The notes under the pieces were generated by a model, which had not been told where the DNA came from, searched no databases, and saw nothing but the letters and a program-made list of their open reading frames with translations. The translations under genes and the position numbers were made by a program. Shown here in pieces: positions 8,806 to 17,408 of a stretch of 64,000 bases of DNA. This stretch comes from an uncultured Alistipes sp. (GTDB lineage: Bacteria > Bacteroidota > Bacteroidia > Bacteroidales > Rikenellaceae): positions 23,283-87,282 of the forward strand of contig URBK01000012.1 of the NCBI GenBank assembly GCA_900546065.1, read 5' to 3'. Each line of letters begins with the position of its first letter. The stretch's first letter is position 1.

Positions 8806-9747
8806 TTAATCGTTCAACACACGGGCTCCGCGGTTCGACACCTTCGATACATATATGTCCGACGATATGCCTCTGTCGGCGAAGTGGGCCTTCATCACCT
8901 CTCCCACGCGCGCGGCCGTCTCCATCGACGACGAAAGGGCAAACACCGACGGCCCCGCACCCGATATGTTCATTGCAAGCGCACCGGCCTCAAGTACGGC
9001 GTCACGCAGGGAGTCGAAACCCGGTATGAAGCGTTTGCGGTGTGGCTCCGCCACCACGTCACGCATCGAACGCCCGACAAGCTCCACATCCCCCGACATA
9101 AGCCCAGCGACCAGACCTCCGACATTGCCCCACTGGCTCACGGCACTGCGCAGCGGGATCTCCCGCGGCAGCACCTCGCGCGCCTCGCGCGTGCTGACCA
9201 TGATTGCGGGGTGGGCAACCGTACAGCAAAAACGCTCCGGCACCGGCAGCCGAACCACATCCAGAGGCTCATACCCGCGTAACAACACCACGCCGCCCAA
9301 CAACGACGGCCCGACATTGTCGGCGTGGGGCGTACCCCCGCTTATGAGCTTCTCGCCCTCCATGGCAAACGCCACGAGCTCTTCATCCTTGAAGGGACGG
9401 CCCAAAAGCTCGTTCAACCCGTAGACGGCCGCGGCCGACGATGCGGCGCTCGACCCTATGCCGCTGCCCGGCGTGATCTTATGCTCGACGGTCACCTTCA
9501 CCGACAGCGGGGCGCCATATACGGCCATAAAGGCCCGCAGGGCTGGCGTTATGACATTGCGCTCGGGATCCTCGGGCAGTGCGGCCGCACTGCGGTTCTC
9601 GATCCTGATGCCATCCTCGACACCGTCACCCTCAGCCGCCTCGACCTTCAACACGTCGCCCACGGCATCGAGAGTCATTCCCATTATATCGAATCCACAT
9701 CCCATATTAGCCACCGTTGCGGGCGCGAATACACGTATCTCTTTCAT
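8806..9747 (-). CDS. thrB: Homoserine kinase (GHMP family)
   Basis: Phosphorylates homoserine with ATP to give the substrate of ThrC. The chosen start MKEIRVFAPATVANMGCG gives 313 residues, matching the usual length; an ATG three codons further upstream (9756) is equally possible. A longer reading to 9906 would add a non-homologous tail overlapping the leader region. GHMP motifs are clear: the N-terminal APATVANMGCGFDIMG, the ATP loop PGSGIGSSAASSAAAVYG, and the C-terminal NISGAGPSVFAL. Many Bacteroidetes replace ThrB with an ApgM-like enzyme, whereas this one has a true GHMP kinase. The region upstream carries a threonine-rich leader peptide and a candidate attenuator. Confidence 0.95.
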   Translation of the reverse strand: MKEIRVFAPATVANMGCGFDIMGMTLDAVGDVLKVEAAEGDGVEDGIRIENRSAAALPEDPERNVITPALRAFMAVYGAPLSVKVTVEHKITPGSGIGSSAASSAAAVYGLNELLGRPFKDEELVAFAMEGEKLISGGTPHADNVGPSLLGGVVLLRGYEPLDVVRLPVPERFCCTVAHPAIMVSTREAREVLPREIPLRSAVSQWGNVGGLVAGLMSGDVELVGRSMRDVVAEPHRKRFIPGFDSLRDAVLEAGALAMNISGAGPSVFALSSSMETAARVGEVMKAHFADRGISSDIYVSKVSNRGARVLND

Positions 9748-9811
9748 GCTGTTCATTTTCCTTATCTTTTTCCCGACCGCACAGATGGCCATACGATACG
9801 CAAACCCGTAC

Positions 9812-9836
9812 AAAAAGCCACCGCCGGCAGTCGGCT
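9812..9836 (-). terminator. Candidate transcription attenuator in front of thrB
   Basis: On the minus strand an AGCC...GGCT stem (9836-9833 with 9819-9816), with a GC-rich interior, runs directly into TTTTT (9816-9812), 65 bases before the thrB ATG. It lies between the leader peptide stop and thrB, where a regulated terminator would be expected. The stem is short, so strength is uncertain. Confidence 0.5.
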
Positions 9837-9915
9837 GAAACTTGTAATGTGTGATTAAAAACTGAAAATTCGACCTCCGCGACCTTGGCGGAACGGCGCA
9901 GACCAACGCGCGCCT

Positions 9916-10062
9916 CTATCGGCAAATATGAACTCCTACCCCCACAGGGGTGGTACCGGTACCGATACCGGTACCGACAGCAATGACGGTAATGACAACG
10001 CCGACGGCGCCGACCAGTGTCGTCGCAATATCCGTCGTAGTTATGTCATGATAAAACGCCAT
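9916..10062 (-). CDS. Threonine-operon leader peptide (candidate)
   Basis: A 48-codon frame starting MAFYHDITTTDIATTLVG and ending at TAG. About ten residues are Thr, with many Val and Ile, including the runs ITTTDIATT and GTGIGTGTT. Such composition is typical of attenuation leader peptides, where scarcity of charged tRNA-Thr (or Ile/Val) stalls the ribosome. It lies 168 bases upstream of thrB-thrC in the same orientation, 55 bases after a TAAATTTG promoter element. The second Thr/Gly run is encoded by GGT-ACC repeats that can fold on themselves (9952-9975). A longer in-frame reading from 10152 starts upstream of the promoter element, so I reject it. The peptide itself probably has no function beyond being translated. 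Confidence 0.65.
   Translation of the reverse strand: MAFYHDITTTDIATTLVGAVGVVITVIAVGTGIGTGTTPVGVGVHICR
9952..9975 (-). repeat. GGTACC repeat hairpin within the leader peptide
   Basis: GGTACCGG (9975-9968, minus) pairs perfectly with CCGGTACC (9959-9952) around an eight-base loop. The same bases encode the Gly-Thr codons of the leader peptide, so the hairpin can form only when no ribosome occupies these codons. That arrangement suits an attenuator. Confidence 0.7.
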
Positions 10063-10116
10063 TATGCTCTCGGTTATGTTTCCGAATGCAAGTATAAGAT
10101 AAAAATCCTTAACCAC

Positions 10117-10124
10117 CAAATTTA
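10117..10124 (-). promoter_or_regulatory. -7 promoter element of the thr leader
   Basis: TAAATTTG on the minus strand, 55 bases before the leader-peptide ATG. A -33 TTG at the right distance is not evident. A start near 10110 would give a leader transcript of about 360 bases before thrB. Confidence 0.6.
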
Positions 10125-10786
10125 CGCAGCAAAAAGTGCCGCAGACACGCATAAAAAGCCATTTTTTGAATCAGACACGACATTTCAGGCATTTCGAAAG
10201 CATCATTTTCCCGCATCTACCTTATAATATATAACTGCGTATAATGCCATTATAATCGCAAACATTACGGCCGTCTGTTTGCACACAAAATCCACCATCA
10301 CGGTCGTAAAAACCACCCTTTTCCCCTTCTCAAGCCCCTAAAGCCGCATATTTCAGCGTATCTGCTGCGCTTGGATGGTTGCAAAAGTGACATTACGCAT
10401 AAAAATTCACAATTTTTTAATCTCCCGTTTACAAATCATCATACGATTGCAAACATCACTACACCCTCCGAAGAGCCACGCGCGCTTGATGATCACACTC
10501 GGCGCAACGCATTGTATCCGACCGGACAAACCATCCGATTACGAATTACAATATCAAAAAAATTCACTCCGTCAAAAGAGATTTTCGCTGCACACCCACA
10601 AACGATAGACACCGGCTGCCGTAATGACGTCCTTCCTGACACAATCCTATTGAATTACGACAACGACCACCCAAACAAAAGGACAACTGCTCTTTGAGGT
10701 TTATGGAAGAAAATGCAAACTATAATTTTTATGCATAAAAAAGTCTAATTTGCCGTATATAAATGCACATTATTAAGAATTTTCAC
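10125..10786. other. AT-rich intergenic region between the thr leader and malic enzyme
   Basis: About 660 bases between divergent promoters, clearly lower in GC than the flanking genes. The reading frames here have no initiation context, no recognisable motifs and atypical composition. I see no tRNA, no strong hairpin with a T-run and no repeat array. It is probably upstream regulatory DNA. Confidence 0.5.
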
Positions 10787-10794
10787 TAACTTTG
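10787..10794 (+). promoter_or_regulatory. -7 promoter element for malic enzyme
   Basis: TAACTTTG fits TAnnTTTG and lies 55 bases upstream of the ATG at 10850. The -33 region has no clear TTG. Confidence 0.6.
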
Positions 10795-10849
10795 CATCAG
10801 ACAAAATGTAAACATACAAGTAAGAGCAAACAGTTTAACGAAAATCAAT

Positions 10850-12079
10850 ATGACCAAAGAACAACTATACGCCGAAGCCCTCCGCTACCACACCGAAGGA
10901 CAGCCGGGCAAGATCGAGATCCGCCCCACCAAACCCCACGCAACGCAATACGACCTCTCGCTGGCATACTCGCCGGGCGTGGCGGCGCCGTCGCTCGCCA
11001 TAGCGTCCGCCCCCGCCCTCAGCTACGAATATACGGGTCGCGGAAATCTCGTAGCCGTCATCAGCAACGGCACGGCAGTTCTGGGTCTGGGCAACATAGG
11101 CCCCTTGGCGGCAAAGCCCGTAATGGAGGGCAAATGCCTCCTTTTCAAGGCAATGGCCGGTATCGACGCATTCGATATCGAGGTCGACGCCTCGACGCCC
11201 GACCAGTTTGTCGAGTGCGTGCGCCGCATAGCCCCCACATTCGGAGGCATCAACCTTGAGGATATCAAGGCTCCCGAGTGCTTCGAGATCGAACGCCGTC
11301 TTGTGGAGGCGCTCGACATACCCGTCATGCATGACGACCAGCACGGTACGGCCATAATCATCTCGGCAGCCATGATCAACGCCGCATACTGCACGGGCAA
11401 GGACCTCAAATCGCTGCGCGTGGTCGTGAGCGGCGCCGGCGCCGCAGCCATAGCTGCCGTGCACATGTTCTTGGAGCTCGGACTCAAACGTGAGAATATC
11501 GTCCTTAACGACAGCCACGGCATCGTCTCGGCCGAACGAAAGGACCTCACGGCCGAAAAACGTGAATTCGCCACTACGCGCCACATCGCATCAATGGCCG
11601 AGGCGCTCGTCGATGCCGATGTCTTCCTCGGGGTATCAAAACCCGGCGTGCTGACGGCAGAGATGATACGCACGATGGCACCCCACCCCATAATACTCGC
11701 TCTGGCCAACCCCGATCCCGAGATCACGCGCGACGAGGCCCTCTCGGCCCGCAAAGACGTAATCTACGCCTCGGGCCGCTCGGATACGCCCAATCAGGTG
11801 AACAACCTGCTCTGCTTCCCCTATATGTTCCGCGGAGCGCTCGACGTGCGCGCACGCCGCATAACCGAGCAGATGAAGATCGCCGCAGCCCACGCTCTCG
11901 CACAACTCGCACGCGAAGAGGTACCGCAGCAGGTGCGCGAACTGCTCGGCCGCGAGGACTTGGCGTTCGGGCCCGACTACATCATCCCCTCGCCCTTCGA
12001 CCCGCGTCTGCGCGAGATCATCCCCGCAGCCGTAGCAAAGGCAGCCATCGAGTCGGGAGTGGCACCAAGACCCGAATAA
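10850..12079 (+). CDS. Malic enzyme, oxaloacetate-decarboxylating (single-domain form)
   Basis: Interconverts malate and pyruvate plus CO2 with NAD(P). The 409 residues contain the malic N-domain (TKPHATQYDLSLAYSPGVA; GNIGPLAAKPVMEGK; DIKAPECFEIE; PVMHDDQHGTAI) and the Rossmann NAD domain (VVVSGAGAAAIAAVHMFLELG; LALANPDPEI; YASGRSDTPNQVNN). It resembles the front half of MaeB-type enzymes, but the phosphotransacetylase-like C-terminal domain found in the roughly 760-residue forms is absent. The frame ends with a normal stop and a terminator, so this is a complete short form and not a truncation. It may supply pyruvate to the ferredoxin oxidoreductase at 58.7-62.3 kb or feed malate toward succinate and propionate. 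Confidence 0.93.
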   Translation: MTKEQLYAEALRYHTEGQPGKIEIRPTKPHATQYDLSLAYSPGVAAPSLAIASAPALSYEYTGRGNLVAVISNGTAVLGLGNIGPLAAKPVMEGKCLLFKAMAGIDAFDIEVDASTPDQFVECVRRIAPTFGGINLEDIKAPECFEIERRLVEALDIPVMHDDQHGTAIIISAAMINAAYCTGKDLKSLRVVVSGAGAAAIAAVHMFLELGLKRENIVLNDSHGIVSAERKDLTAEKREFATTRHIASMAEALVDADVFLGVSKPGVLTAEMIRTMAPHPIILALANPDPEITRDEALSARKDVIYASGRSDTPNQVNNLLCFPYMFRGALDVRARRITEQMKIAAAHALAQLAREEVPQQVRELLGREDLAFGPDYIIPSPFDPRLREIIPAAVAKAAIESGVAPRPE

Positions 12080-12105
12080 CCCAATCAAACATGAATAAAG
12101 TTTCG

Positions 12106-12132
12106 GCGGCCTGAAATTCAGACCGCTTTTTT
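12106..12132 (+). terminator. Terminator after malic enzyme
   Basis: GCGGCCTGAA pairs with TTCAGACCGC (one mismatch) followed by TTTTTT, 27 bases after the malic enzyme stop. Confidence 0.75.
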
Positions 12133-12208
12133 ATTTCCCACCCGCCGTATATTGCATTATTATAAGTATCTTGCTATATTCGAACACACCAACCAAAAAT
12201 CCATTGCC

Positions 12209-12985
12209 ATGAAAAGACCGTACATCACCCTTACGCTTCTTGCCGCCCTCGCCGCCATATCGACAACATCATGCGGCCGCCACACGGATCCAGCCGTCAT
12301 AGGCTCTGCCGACGGCCCGACGCAGATAACCGTTAACGACGACACAAAAGCCAAAGAGGGTATCATTGGATCAGCGGACGGCCCGACGGCCATATATGTC
12401 ACTGACAAGGATAAGGATAATATCGACAATCCGGCCGCGATGGAGTCCCTTCTTGCCGCAAAAGGCCGGCAACTGATCGGACAGATGGGCCAACTCGCCC
12501 GCAGCAAGGAGTATGTATCGATGATGACCTCATCACAACCCATCCAGAACGAGATCTCCTTGATATCTGCCGCCGACTATACCACTCCGAAAGAGATATT
12601 TATTATCGACGGCAAGAGTTTCGAGACCGACACTTTGGATTTTGTCCATAAGCACATCGTGGAGCGCGCCATACGCTCAGCGGCTGCCATGATAAACGGA
12701 CTCAACGGCACGCAACCGTTATCCGCGACATCTATCCTGCAGGTGGACGATACGCTCCTCTGCCCCATCCTTAAACATACGATAATAATGTTATTCGCAT
12801 ACGACGCTCCGTACAGCGCCCTCGTCACATACCGCCCTGCCGAGGACGGCACCGTCGCCGCCGTCGCCTCGTTTGTGAAGTTCCCCGCGTCGGGAACCGC
12901 GTCGGTATCGCACTATGTAGCCGAAGTCATAGGGTCTGCCATAGGATCTGAAGAGATCACCGTCCGCAGCATCGACATTCCATAA
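12209..12985 (+). CDS. Lipoprotein with two 'IGSADGPT' motifs shared with the sodium-pump decarboxylase beta subunit
   Basis: The product has 258 residues from ATG 12209. The N-terminus MKRPYITLTLLAALAAISTTSC is a lipoprotein signal peptide with Cys22 as the lipidated residue. The mature part opens with two copies of a motif: VIGSADGPTQITV at about 30-42 and [17 protein letters not shown] at about 51-67. The second nearly copies [17 protein letters not shown] of MmdB, encoded convergently just downstream (13059-14375), where this loop holds an aspartate implicated in sodium binding in the OadB family. The codons differ from those of mmdB at many third positions, so this is not a recent local duplication. 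The rest (about 70-258) is soluble, mixed alpha/beta, and I do not recognise it. An envelope location is likely; any link to the sodium pump is an inference. Confidence 0.8.
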   Translation: MKRPYITLTLLAALAAISTTSCGRHTDPAVIGSADGPTQITVNDDTKAKEGIIGSADGPTAIYVTDKDKDNIDNPAAMESLLAAKGRQLIGQMGQLARSKEYVSMMTSSQPIQNEISLISAADYTTPKEIFIIDGKSFETDTLDFVHKHIVERAIRSAAAMINGLNGTQPLSATSILQVDDTLLCPILKHTIIMLFAYDAPYSALVTYRPAEDGTVAAVASFVKFPASGTASVSHYVAEVIGSAIGSEEITVRSIDIP

Positions 12986-13010
12986 TCCGCCTTCACCGAC
13001 AAAACAAAAA

Positions 13011-13038
13011 AAGGCCCGACCTGTGAAGGTCGGGCCTT
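13011..13038 (-). terminator. Terminator of the methylmalonyl-CoA decarboxylase operon
   Basis: A perfect 12-bp stem (AAGGCCCGACCT with AGGTCGGGCCTT, loop GTGA) and a T-run on the minus strand, 20 bases after the mmdB stop. It may also end the convergent lipoprotein transcript. Confidence 0.9.
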
Positions 13039-13058
13039 GACGTTATTGAGCGTTCACA

Positions 13059-14375
13059 CTATCCGAGGAACGAGAGCAGGATACCGGCAGCAACGGCCGA
13101 GCCGATCACACCTGCCACATTCGGGCCCATGGCGTGCATGAGCAGGAAGTTGGCGGGGTTCTCCGACTGACCGACCTTCTGCGATACGCGTGCGGCCATA
13201 GGCACGGCCGACACACCTGCAGAACCGATCAGCGGGTTGATCTTCTCCTTGCTGAAAATGTTGATGATCTTTGCCAGAATCACACCGCCCGCGGTACCGA
13301 GGCCGAATGCCGTAACACCCAGCACGAGGATGCCCAGCGTCTGCCAGTTGAGGAAGGCGTCGGCTGTGGCCGTAGCACCCACCGATATACCGAGGAAAAT
13401 GGTCACGATGTTCATCAACTCATTCTGGACAGTCTTGCTCAAGCGCTCCACGACACCGCACTCCTTCATCAAGTTACCCAGCATGAGGCTGCCGATCAGA
13501 GGCGCAGCCGAAGGCAGGAGCAGCGAGATGATGATCGTAAGCACGATCGGGAAGAGGATCTTCTCGGTCTTAGATACGGGACGCAGCTGCTTCATCACGA
13601 TCTTGCGCTCCTCCTTCGTGGTGAGGGCCTTCATGATGGGAGGCTGGATCACCGGCACGAGTGCCATGTAAGAGTATGCGGCAACGGCGATGGGACCAAG
13701 AAGATGGGGAGCCAGCTTCGAGGTGAGGTAGATGGCCGTGGGGCCGTCAGCACCACCGATGATACCCGTCGAGGCAGCCTCGGCGGGGGTGAAGCCCAAA
13801 GCCGTAGCGCCGAGATAGGTGGCAAAGATACCCAACTGCGCTGCCGCGCCGAGCAGCAGGCTCTTGGGGTTGGCGATCAGAGGGCCGAAGTCGGTCATGG
13901 CACCAACGCCCACGAAGATCAAGCAGGGATATATACCGAGCTTGACACCCAGATAGAGGTAATCCACAAGTCCGGCCAGAGAGTCGAAGCCCTGCCAGTG
14001 GACATGGCCGCCGGCAAAAAGTTCCGAATGGTACATACCGGCGCCGGGCAGATTCGTAAGGATCATACCGAACGCAATGGGCAGCAGCAACAGCGGCTCA
14101 TACTGCTTGACAATGGCCAGATAGAGCAGCACACAGGCTATGACCAGCATGACGATGAAACGCCAATCCTGCACAAGGCCGACAAAACCCATGCTCTGCA
14201 CAAAGTTCAACAGCGACTCGCCGATCTGAATATCGGCATCAGCCGCCTGCTCTGTGGTCGGCGTCACGGCGACCGTACCGTCCTGCTGCGCCGAGGCCGA
14301 ACCCCACGCCTGCACGGTAAGGCCGACTGCCGCCACAGCCAGCAACATAAACAGGTATTTCTTAATGTTCTTCAT
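13059..14375 (-). CDS. mmdB: Sodium ion-translocating decarboxylase, beta subunit (methylmalonyl-CoA decarboxylase type)
   Basis: The integral membrane subunit decarboxylates carboxybiotin and couples this to sodium export. The product has 438 residues from ATG 14375; the TTG further upstream is less likely. Residues 1-30 look like a signal peptide ([24 protein letters not shown]), then comes a polar stretch to about residue 60, followed by the OadB/MmdB core with many membrane segments. Family motifs include [20 protein letters not shown] and the C-terminal [19 protein letters not shown]. OadB proteins usually start close to the first membrane helix, so the cleavable-looking extension is unusual. 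It is the last gene of mce-mmdA-oadG-biotin carrier-mmdB, ending at a strong terminator. The substrate, methylmalonyl-CoA, is inferred from the operon. Confidence 0.95.
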   Translation of the reverse strand: MKNIKKYLFMLLAVAAVGLTVQAWGSASAQQDGTVAVTPTTEQAADADIQIGESLLNFVQSMGFVGLVQDWRFIVMLVIACVLLYLAIVKQYEPLLLLPIAFGMILTNLPGAGMYHSELFAGGHVHWQGFDSLAGLVDYLYLGVKLGIYPCLIFVGVGAMTDFGPLIANPKSLLLGAAAQLGIFATYLGATALGFTPAEAASTGIIGGADGPTAIYLTSKLAPHLLGPIAVAAYSYMALVPVIQPPIMKALTTKEERKIVMKQLRPVSKTEKILFPIVLTIIISLLLPSAAPLIGSLMLGNLMKECGVVERLSKTVQNELMNIVTIFLGISVGATATADAFLNWQTLGILVLGVTAFGLGTAGGVILAKIINIFSKEKINPLIGSAGVSAVPMAARVSQKVGQSENPANFLLMHAMGPNVAGVIGSAVAAGILLSFLG

Positions 14376-14395
14376 CTGTAGCAAGGTTTAACGGA

Positions 14396-14821
14396 TTAAG
14401 CCAAATCGACGAGCGCATCGCCTTGCTGTACGGCCTGACCAGCCGATACGTGTACAGCCTTCACCGTACCGTCGGCCGGAGCCATAACTTCGTTCTCCAT
14501 CTTCATCGCCTCGATGATGATGAGCGTATCGCCGGCCTTGACTGCATCGCCGGCCTTGACATTGACCGAGATAATACTGCCCGGCAGGGGCGACGTGATC
14601 GAATTGGCCGAAGCCGCCTTGGGAGCCGCTGCAGGAGCTGCGGCCTGCGTCGCGGGCGCGTGCTTGGGCGTGGGAAGGTGAGGCATCGCTACGCTCTCGG
14701 CGCGCTCAACCTCCACGACATACTTCTTGCCGTTGAGTTCCACTTCGGCCACATTGTGCTCCTTCTCTGCCACCGTAGCCTCGTACTTGGTTCCGTTTAT
14801 GCTGAATTTAAGTTTTTGCAT
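14396..14821 (-). CDS. mmdC: Biotin carrier subunit of methylmalonyl-CoA decarboxylase
   Basis: Carries the carboxyl group on biotin from the carboxyltransferase MmdA to the membrane subunit MmdB. From MQKLKFSINGTKYEA the product has 141 residues: an N-terminal domain of about 45 residues, an Ala/Pro-rich flexible linker at about 47-75, and a C-terminal biotinyl domain with EAMKMEN, in which K107 should be biotinylated. The longer reading from 14869 overlaps oadG and adds no conserved sequence. It starts 11 bases after oadG and ends 20 bases before the mmdB ATG, within one operon. Confidence 0.95.
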   Translation of the reverse strand: MQKLKFSINGTKYEATVAEKEHNVAEVELNGKKYVVEVERAESVAMPHLPTPKHAPATQAAAPAAAPKAASANSITSPLPGSIISVNVKAGDAVKAGDTLIIIEAMKMENEVMAPADGTVKAVHVSAGQAVQQGDALVDLA

Positions 14822-14832
14822 CTCGTTTTCAA

Positions 14833-15141
14833 TTAAAATGATACATTGTCTTCTTGGCTCAATATCCAATAGGGGGAATCCTCGCGCTTGATGGTAAGCA
14901 CGTCGCTCTCCTCGTCATGAACGTCGTAATACAGGTGCAGTGCAAAAGCCACGGCAGCCATCTCCTCGTCGCGCGATTCCGCGACGGGGGCCTCTGCCGG
15001 CTGCTGCACGGGCTTGCTGGCGAAGATCATGCCGAAGAGCTTGATAATGCCGATGAGCAGCAGCAGTACGACGAATACGAGTGCGAAACCAATCACCGTG
15101 ATGATCAGAGCATTTCCCCAGTTTATCGCTAACATTGTCAT
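14833..15141 (-). CDS. OadG-like small membrane subunit of the sodium-pump decarboxylase
   Basis: The 102-residue protein has one membrane helix (about residues 8-35, NALIITVIGFALVFVVLLLL) and a cytosolic tail. This is the plan of OadG/MmdD, which holds the carboxyltransferase and biotin carrier on the membrane subunit. The tail contains ESRDEEMAAVAFALHLYYD, the conserved stretch of the Bacteroidetes OadG family, and ends with a Trp-containing segment. Start is ATG 15141 or the ATG two codons later. It lies between mmdA (17 bases upstream) and the biotin carrier gene. Confidence 0.9.
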   Translation of the reverse strand: MTMLAINWGNALIITVIGFALVFVVLLLLIGIIKLFGMIFASKPVQQPAEAPVAESRDEEMAAVAFALHLYYDVHDEESDVLTIKREDSPYWILSQEDNVSF

Positions 15142-15158
15142 AATCGGAATCTGTTAAA

Positions 15159-16724
15159 TTACAACGGAATGTTGCAGTGTTTCTTGTTGGGATTGTGCGT
15201 ACGCTTGTTACGCAGCGACTCCAGAGCGCGGATCACGCGGAAACGCGTATTGCGTGGCTCGATAACGTCGTCGATGTAACCGTAGCGGGCAGCGTTGTAG
15301 GGGTTCGAGAACTTGTCCTTGTACTCCTGCTCGAGCTTCTCGACATACTTGGCCTTCTCCTCGGGATCGGTGATGGCGGCCAGCTCCTTGGCGTGGAGCA
15401 CCTCAACGGCGCCGCTAGCACCCATGACGGCGATCTCGGCCGTAGGCCAAGCGTAGTTGATGTCGCCGCGGATGTGCTTCGACGACATGACGATGTATGC
15501 ACCGCCGTAAGCCTTGCGCAGCGTAACGGTAACCTTAGGCACCGTAGCCTCGCAATATGCGAAGAGCAGCTTTGCGCCGTGGGTGATAACACCCCCGTAC
15601 TCCTGAGCCGTACCCGGCAGGAAGCCCGGAACGTCAACCAACGTTACGATAGGAATATTGAACGCGTCGCAGAAACGTACGAAACGTGCGGCCTTGCGGC
15701 TGGCATTGATATCGAGCACACCGGCCATGAAGTTGGGCTGGTTGGCGATGATACCCACGCTCTGGCCGTTGAAGCGGGCGAAGCAGGTGATGATGTTCTT
15801 TGCGAACGAAGCGGCACTCTCCAGATACTCGCCGTTGTCGACGATGGCACGAATAACGTCGTACATGTCGTAGGGCTTGTTCGGATGGTCGGGGATGATC
15901 TCGTTGAGCGTATCCTCCTTGCGGGCGATATCGTCCGTGCAGGGAACCTCGGGAGCGCTCTCCAGATTGTTCTGGGGCATATACGACAGCAGGTCGCGGA
16001 TCAGGGCTATACCCTCCTCCTCGGTATCGACGGCAAACTGCGCAACACCGCTCTTGGTGGTGTGCATCGTGGCGCCTCCGAGCTGCTCCTGCGTTACGTC
16101 CTCACCCGTTACGGTCTTCACGACCTTCGGGCCCGTGAGGAACATGTACGAGGTCTCGCGGCGCATGATGATGAAGTCGGTCAGGGCCGGAGAATAGACG
16201 GCACCGCCGGCGCAGGGACCGAAGATAGCCGAGATCTGCGGGATCATACCCGACGCCATCACGTTACGCATGAAGATGTTGGCATATCCTGCCAGAGCGT
16301 TCACGCCCTCCTGAATGCGGGCGCCGCCCGAGTCGTTCAGACCGATGCAGGGTGCACCGTTGCGCATGGCCATATCCATCACCTTGCAGATCTTCTCCGC
16401 CATAGATATAGACAGCGAGCCGGCCGTAACCGTGAAATCCTGTGCGAAGACATATACCAGACGGCCCTCGATGGTACCGTAACCTGTTACCACGCCGTCG
16501 CCGAAGGTATGTTTCTTCTCCATACCGAAATCATAGCAGCGGTGCGTGACGAACATATCGAACTCCTCGAAGCTGCCCTCGTCCAGAAGCATATGAATAC
16601 GCTCGCGGGCCGTGTACTTGCCCTTCGAATGCTGTTTCTCGATAGCCTTCTCACCGCCGCCCAAACGGGCCACCTCACGATTCTCGATCAGATTCGCTAC
16701 CTGTTGTTTTTGAATTTCGCTCAT
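15159..16724 (-). CDS. mmdA: Methylmalonyl-CoA decarboxylase alpha subunit (carboxyltransferase)
   Basis: Transfers the carboxyl group from methylmalonyl-CoA to biotin on the carrier, releasing propionyl-CoA. The 521-residue length is standard for MmdA/PccB proteins. Crotonase-like features include [20 protein letters not shown] and [16 protein letters not shown] in the N-terminal half, and [20 protein letters not shown] and [11 protein letters not shown] in the C-terminal half. A biotin-dependent propionyl-CoA carboxylase role cannot be excluded from this subunit alone, but the operon holds OadG- and OadB-type membrane subunits and no biotin carboxylase, so a sodium-pumping decarboxylase is much more likely. 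It is preceded by the epimerase gene mce. Confidence 0.95.
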   Translation of the reverse strand: MSEIQKQQVANLIENREVARLGGGEKAIEKQHSKGKYTARERIHMLLDEGSFEEFDMFVTHRCYDFGMEKKHTFGDGVVTGYGTIEGRLVYVFAQDFTVTAGSLSISMAEKICKVMDMAMRNGAPCIGLNDSGGARIQEGVNALAGYANIFMRNVMASGMIPQISAIFGPCAGGAVYSPALTDFIIMRRETSYMFLTGPKVVKTVTGEDVTQEQLGGATMHTTKSGVAQFAVDTEEEGIALIRDLLSYMPQNNLESAPEVPCTDDIARKEDTLNEIIPDHPNKPYDMYDVIRAIVDNGEYLESAASFAKNIITCFARFNGQSVGIIANQPNFMAGVLDINASRKAARFVRFCDAFNIPIVTLVDVPGFLPGTAQEYGGVITHGAKLLFAYCEATVPKVTVTLRKAYGGAYIVMSSKHIRGDINYAWPTAEIAVMGASGAVEVLHAKELAAITDPEEKAKYVEKLEQEYKDKFSNPYNAARYGYIDDVIEPRNTRFRVIRALESLRNKRTHNPNKKHCNIPL

Positions 16725-16752
16725 AGAACTGTTATGCTTATTTATAGTATGA

Positions 16753-17166
16753 TTATTTCTTGTTCTTGTCCTCGCACAGCTCGGTCAGGATACCCTGCGT
16801 CGACTTCGGGTGCAGGAATGCTATGGTCAGGCCCTCGGCGCCCTTGCGCGGAGTCTTGTCTATAAGGCGCAGGCCCTTGGCCTCGGCGTCGGCCAGCTGC
16901 TCCTCGATATTCTCGCATGCCAGAGCCATGTGGTGAATGCCCTCGCCGCGCTTCTCGATATACTTTGCGATGGTCGACTCGTCCGACGTGGGCTCCAGAA
17001 GTTCGATCTTCGTCTGGCCCAGTTTGAAGAAGGCGGTCTTCACCTTCTGGTCGGCCACCTCCTCGATGGCGTAGCACTTCAGGCCCAATACATTCTCCCA
17101 ATACGGAATAGCCTCTTCGAGGCTCTTCACAGCAATGCCAAGATGCTCAATGTGTGAAACTTTCAT
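16753..17166 (-). CDS. mce: Methylmalonyl-CoA epimerase
   Basis: Interconverts (2R)- and (2S)-methylmalonyl-CoA, linking methylmalonyl-CoA mutase to the decarboxylase in the route from succinate to propionate. The 137-residue VOC-fold protein starts [20 protein letters not shown], with the first metal His in [27 protein letters not shown] and [15 protein letters not shown] follow, and the closing [11 protein letters not shown] supplies the final Glu ligand. It is the first gene of the operon, 28 bases before mmdA. The mutase genes mutAB are not in this window. Confidence 0.96.
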   Translation of the reverse strand: MKVSHIEHLGIAVKSLEEAIPYWENVLGLKCYAIEEVADQKVKTAFFKLGQTKIELLEPTSDESTIAKYIEKRGEGIHHMALACENIEEQLADAEAKGLRLIDKTPRKGAEGLTIAFLHPKSTQGILTELCEDKNKK

Positions 17167-17241
17167 AATTGTAAAGTTTAGTGATTATAGAATTTTCGGT
17201 TATGTTTTTTTTCGATTCGTTTCATTTCGCACAAAACAGTA

Positions 17242-17249
17242 CAAAGATA
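17242..17249 (-). promoter_or_regulatory. -7 promoter element for the mce-mmd operon
   Basis: TATCTTTG on the minus strand, 75 bases upstream of mce in an AT-rich stretch. The -33 region is T-rich but lacks a clean TTG. Confidence 0.6.
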
Positions 17250-17346
17250 TAAGTAATATCTTGAATAAAGAAATATTTTAATTGCTTTTAGACGACCCAA
17301 AAGTCTTTTTGATACATTTCGGGCCATTTCGGGACAAGGTTCCGGC

Positions 17347-17408
17347 GGCTGCGCGAACCGGCCCCAAAACCGTTCTCGACACGTCCCGCAGGCCTCCGCC
17401 GCGCAGCC
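17347..17408. repeat. GC-rich inverted repeat between mce and the thioredoxin-like gene
   Basis: GGCTGCGCG (17347-17355) is the exact reverse complement of CGCGCAGCC (17400-17408), in a GC-rich block that also holds CCGCGG palindromes. The block sits upstream of the divergent gene at 17497. It has no T-run, so it is not a classical terminator. Function unknown. Confidence 0.45.

Noticed and set aside
10371..10697. 108-codon plus-strand frame in the AT-rich region before malic enzyme
   Set aside because: No promoter, no motifs and unusual composition; the overlapping 77-codon frame is no better.
13134..16865. Long plus-strand frames opposite mmdB and mmdA
   Set aside because: They are antisense shadows of clear genes in high-GC DNA, with His/Arg-rich translations and no family motifs.
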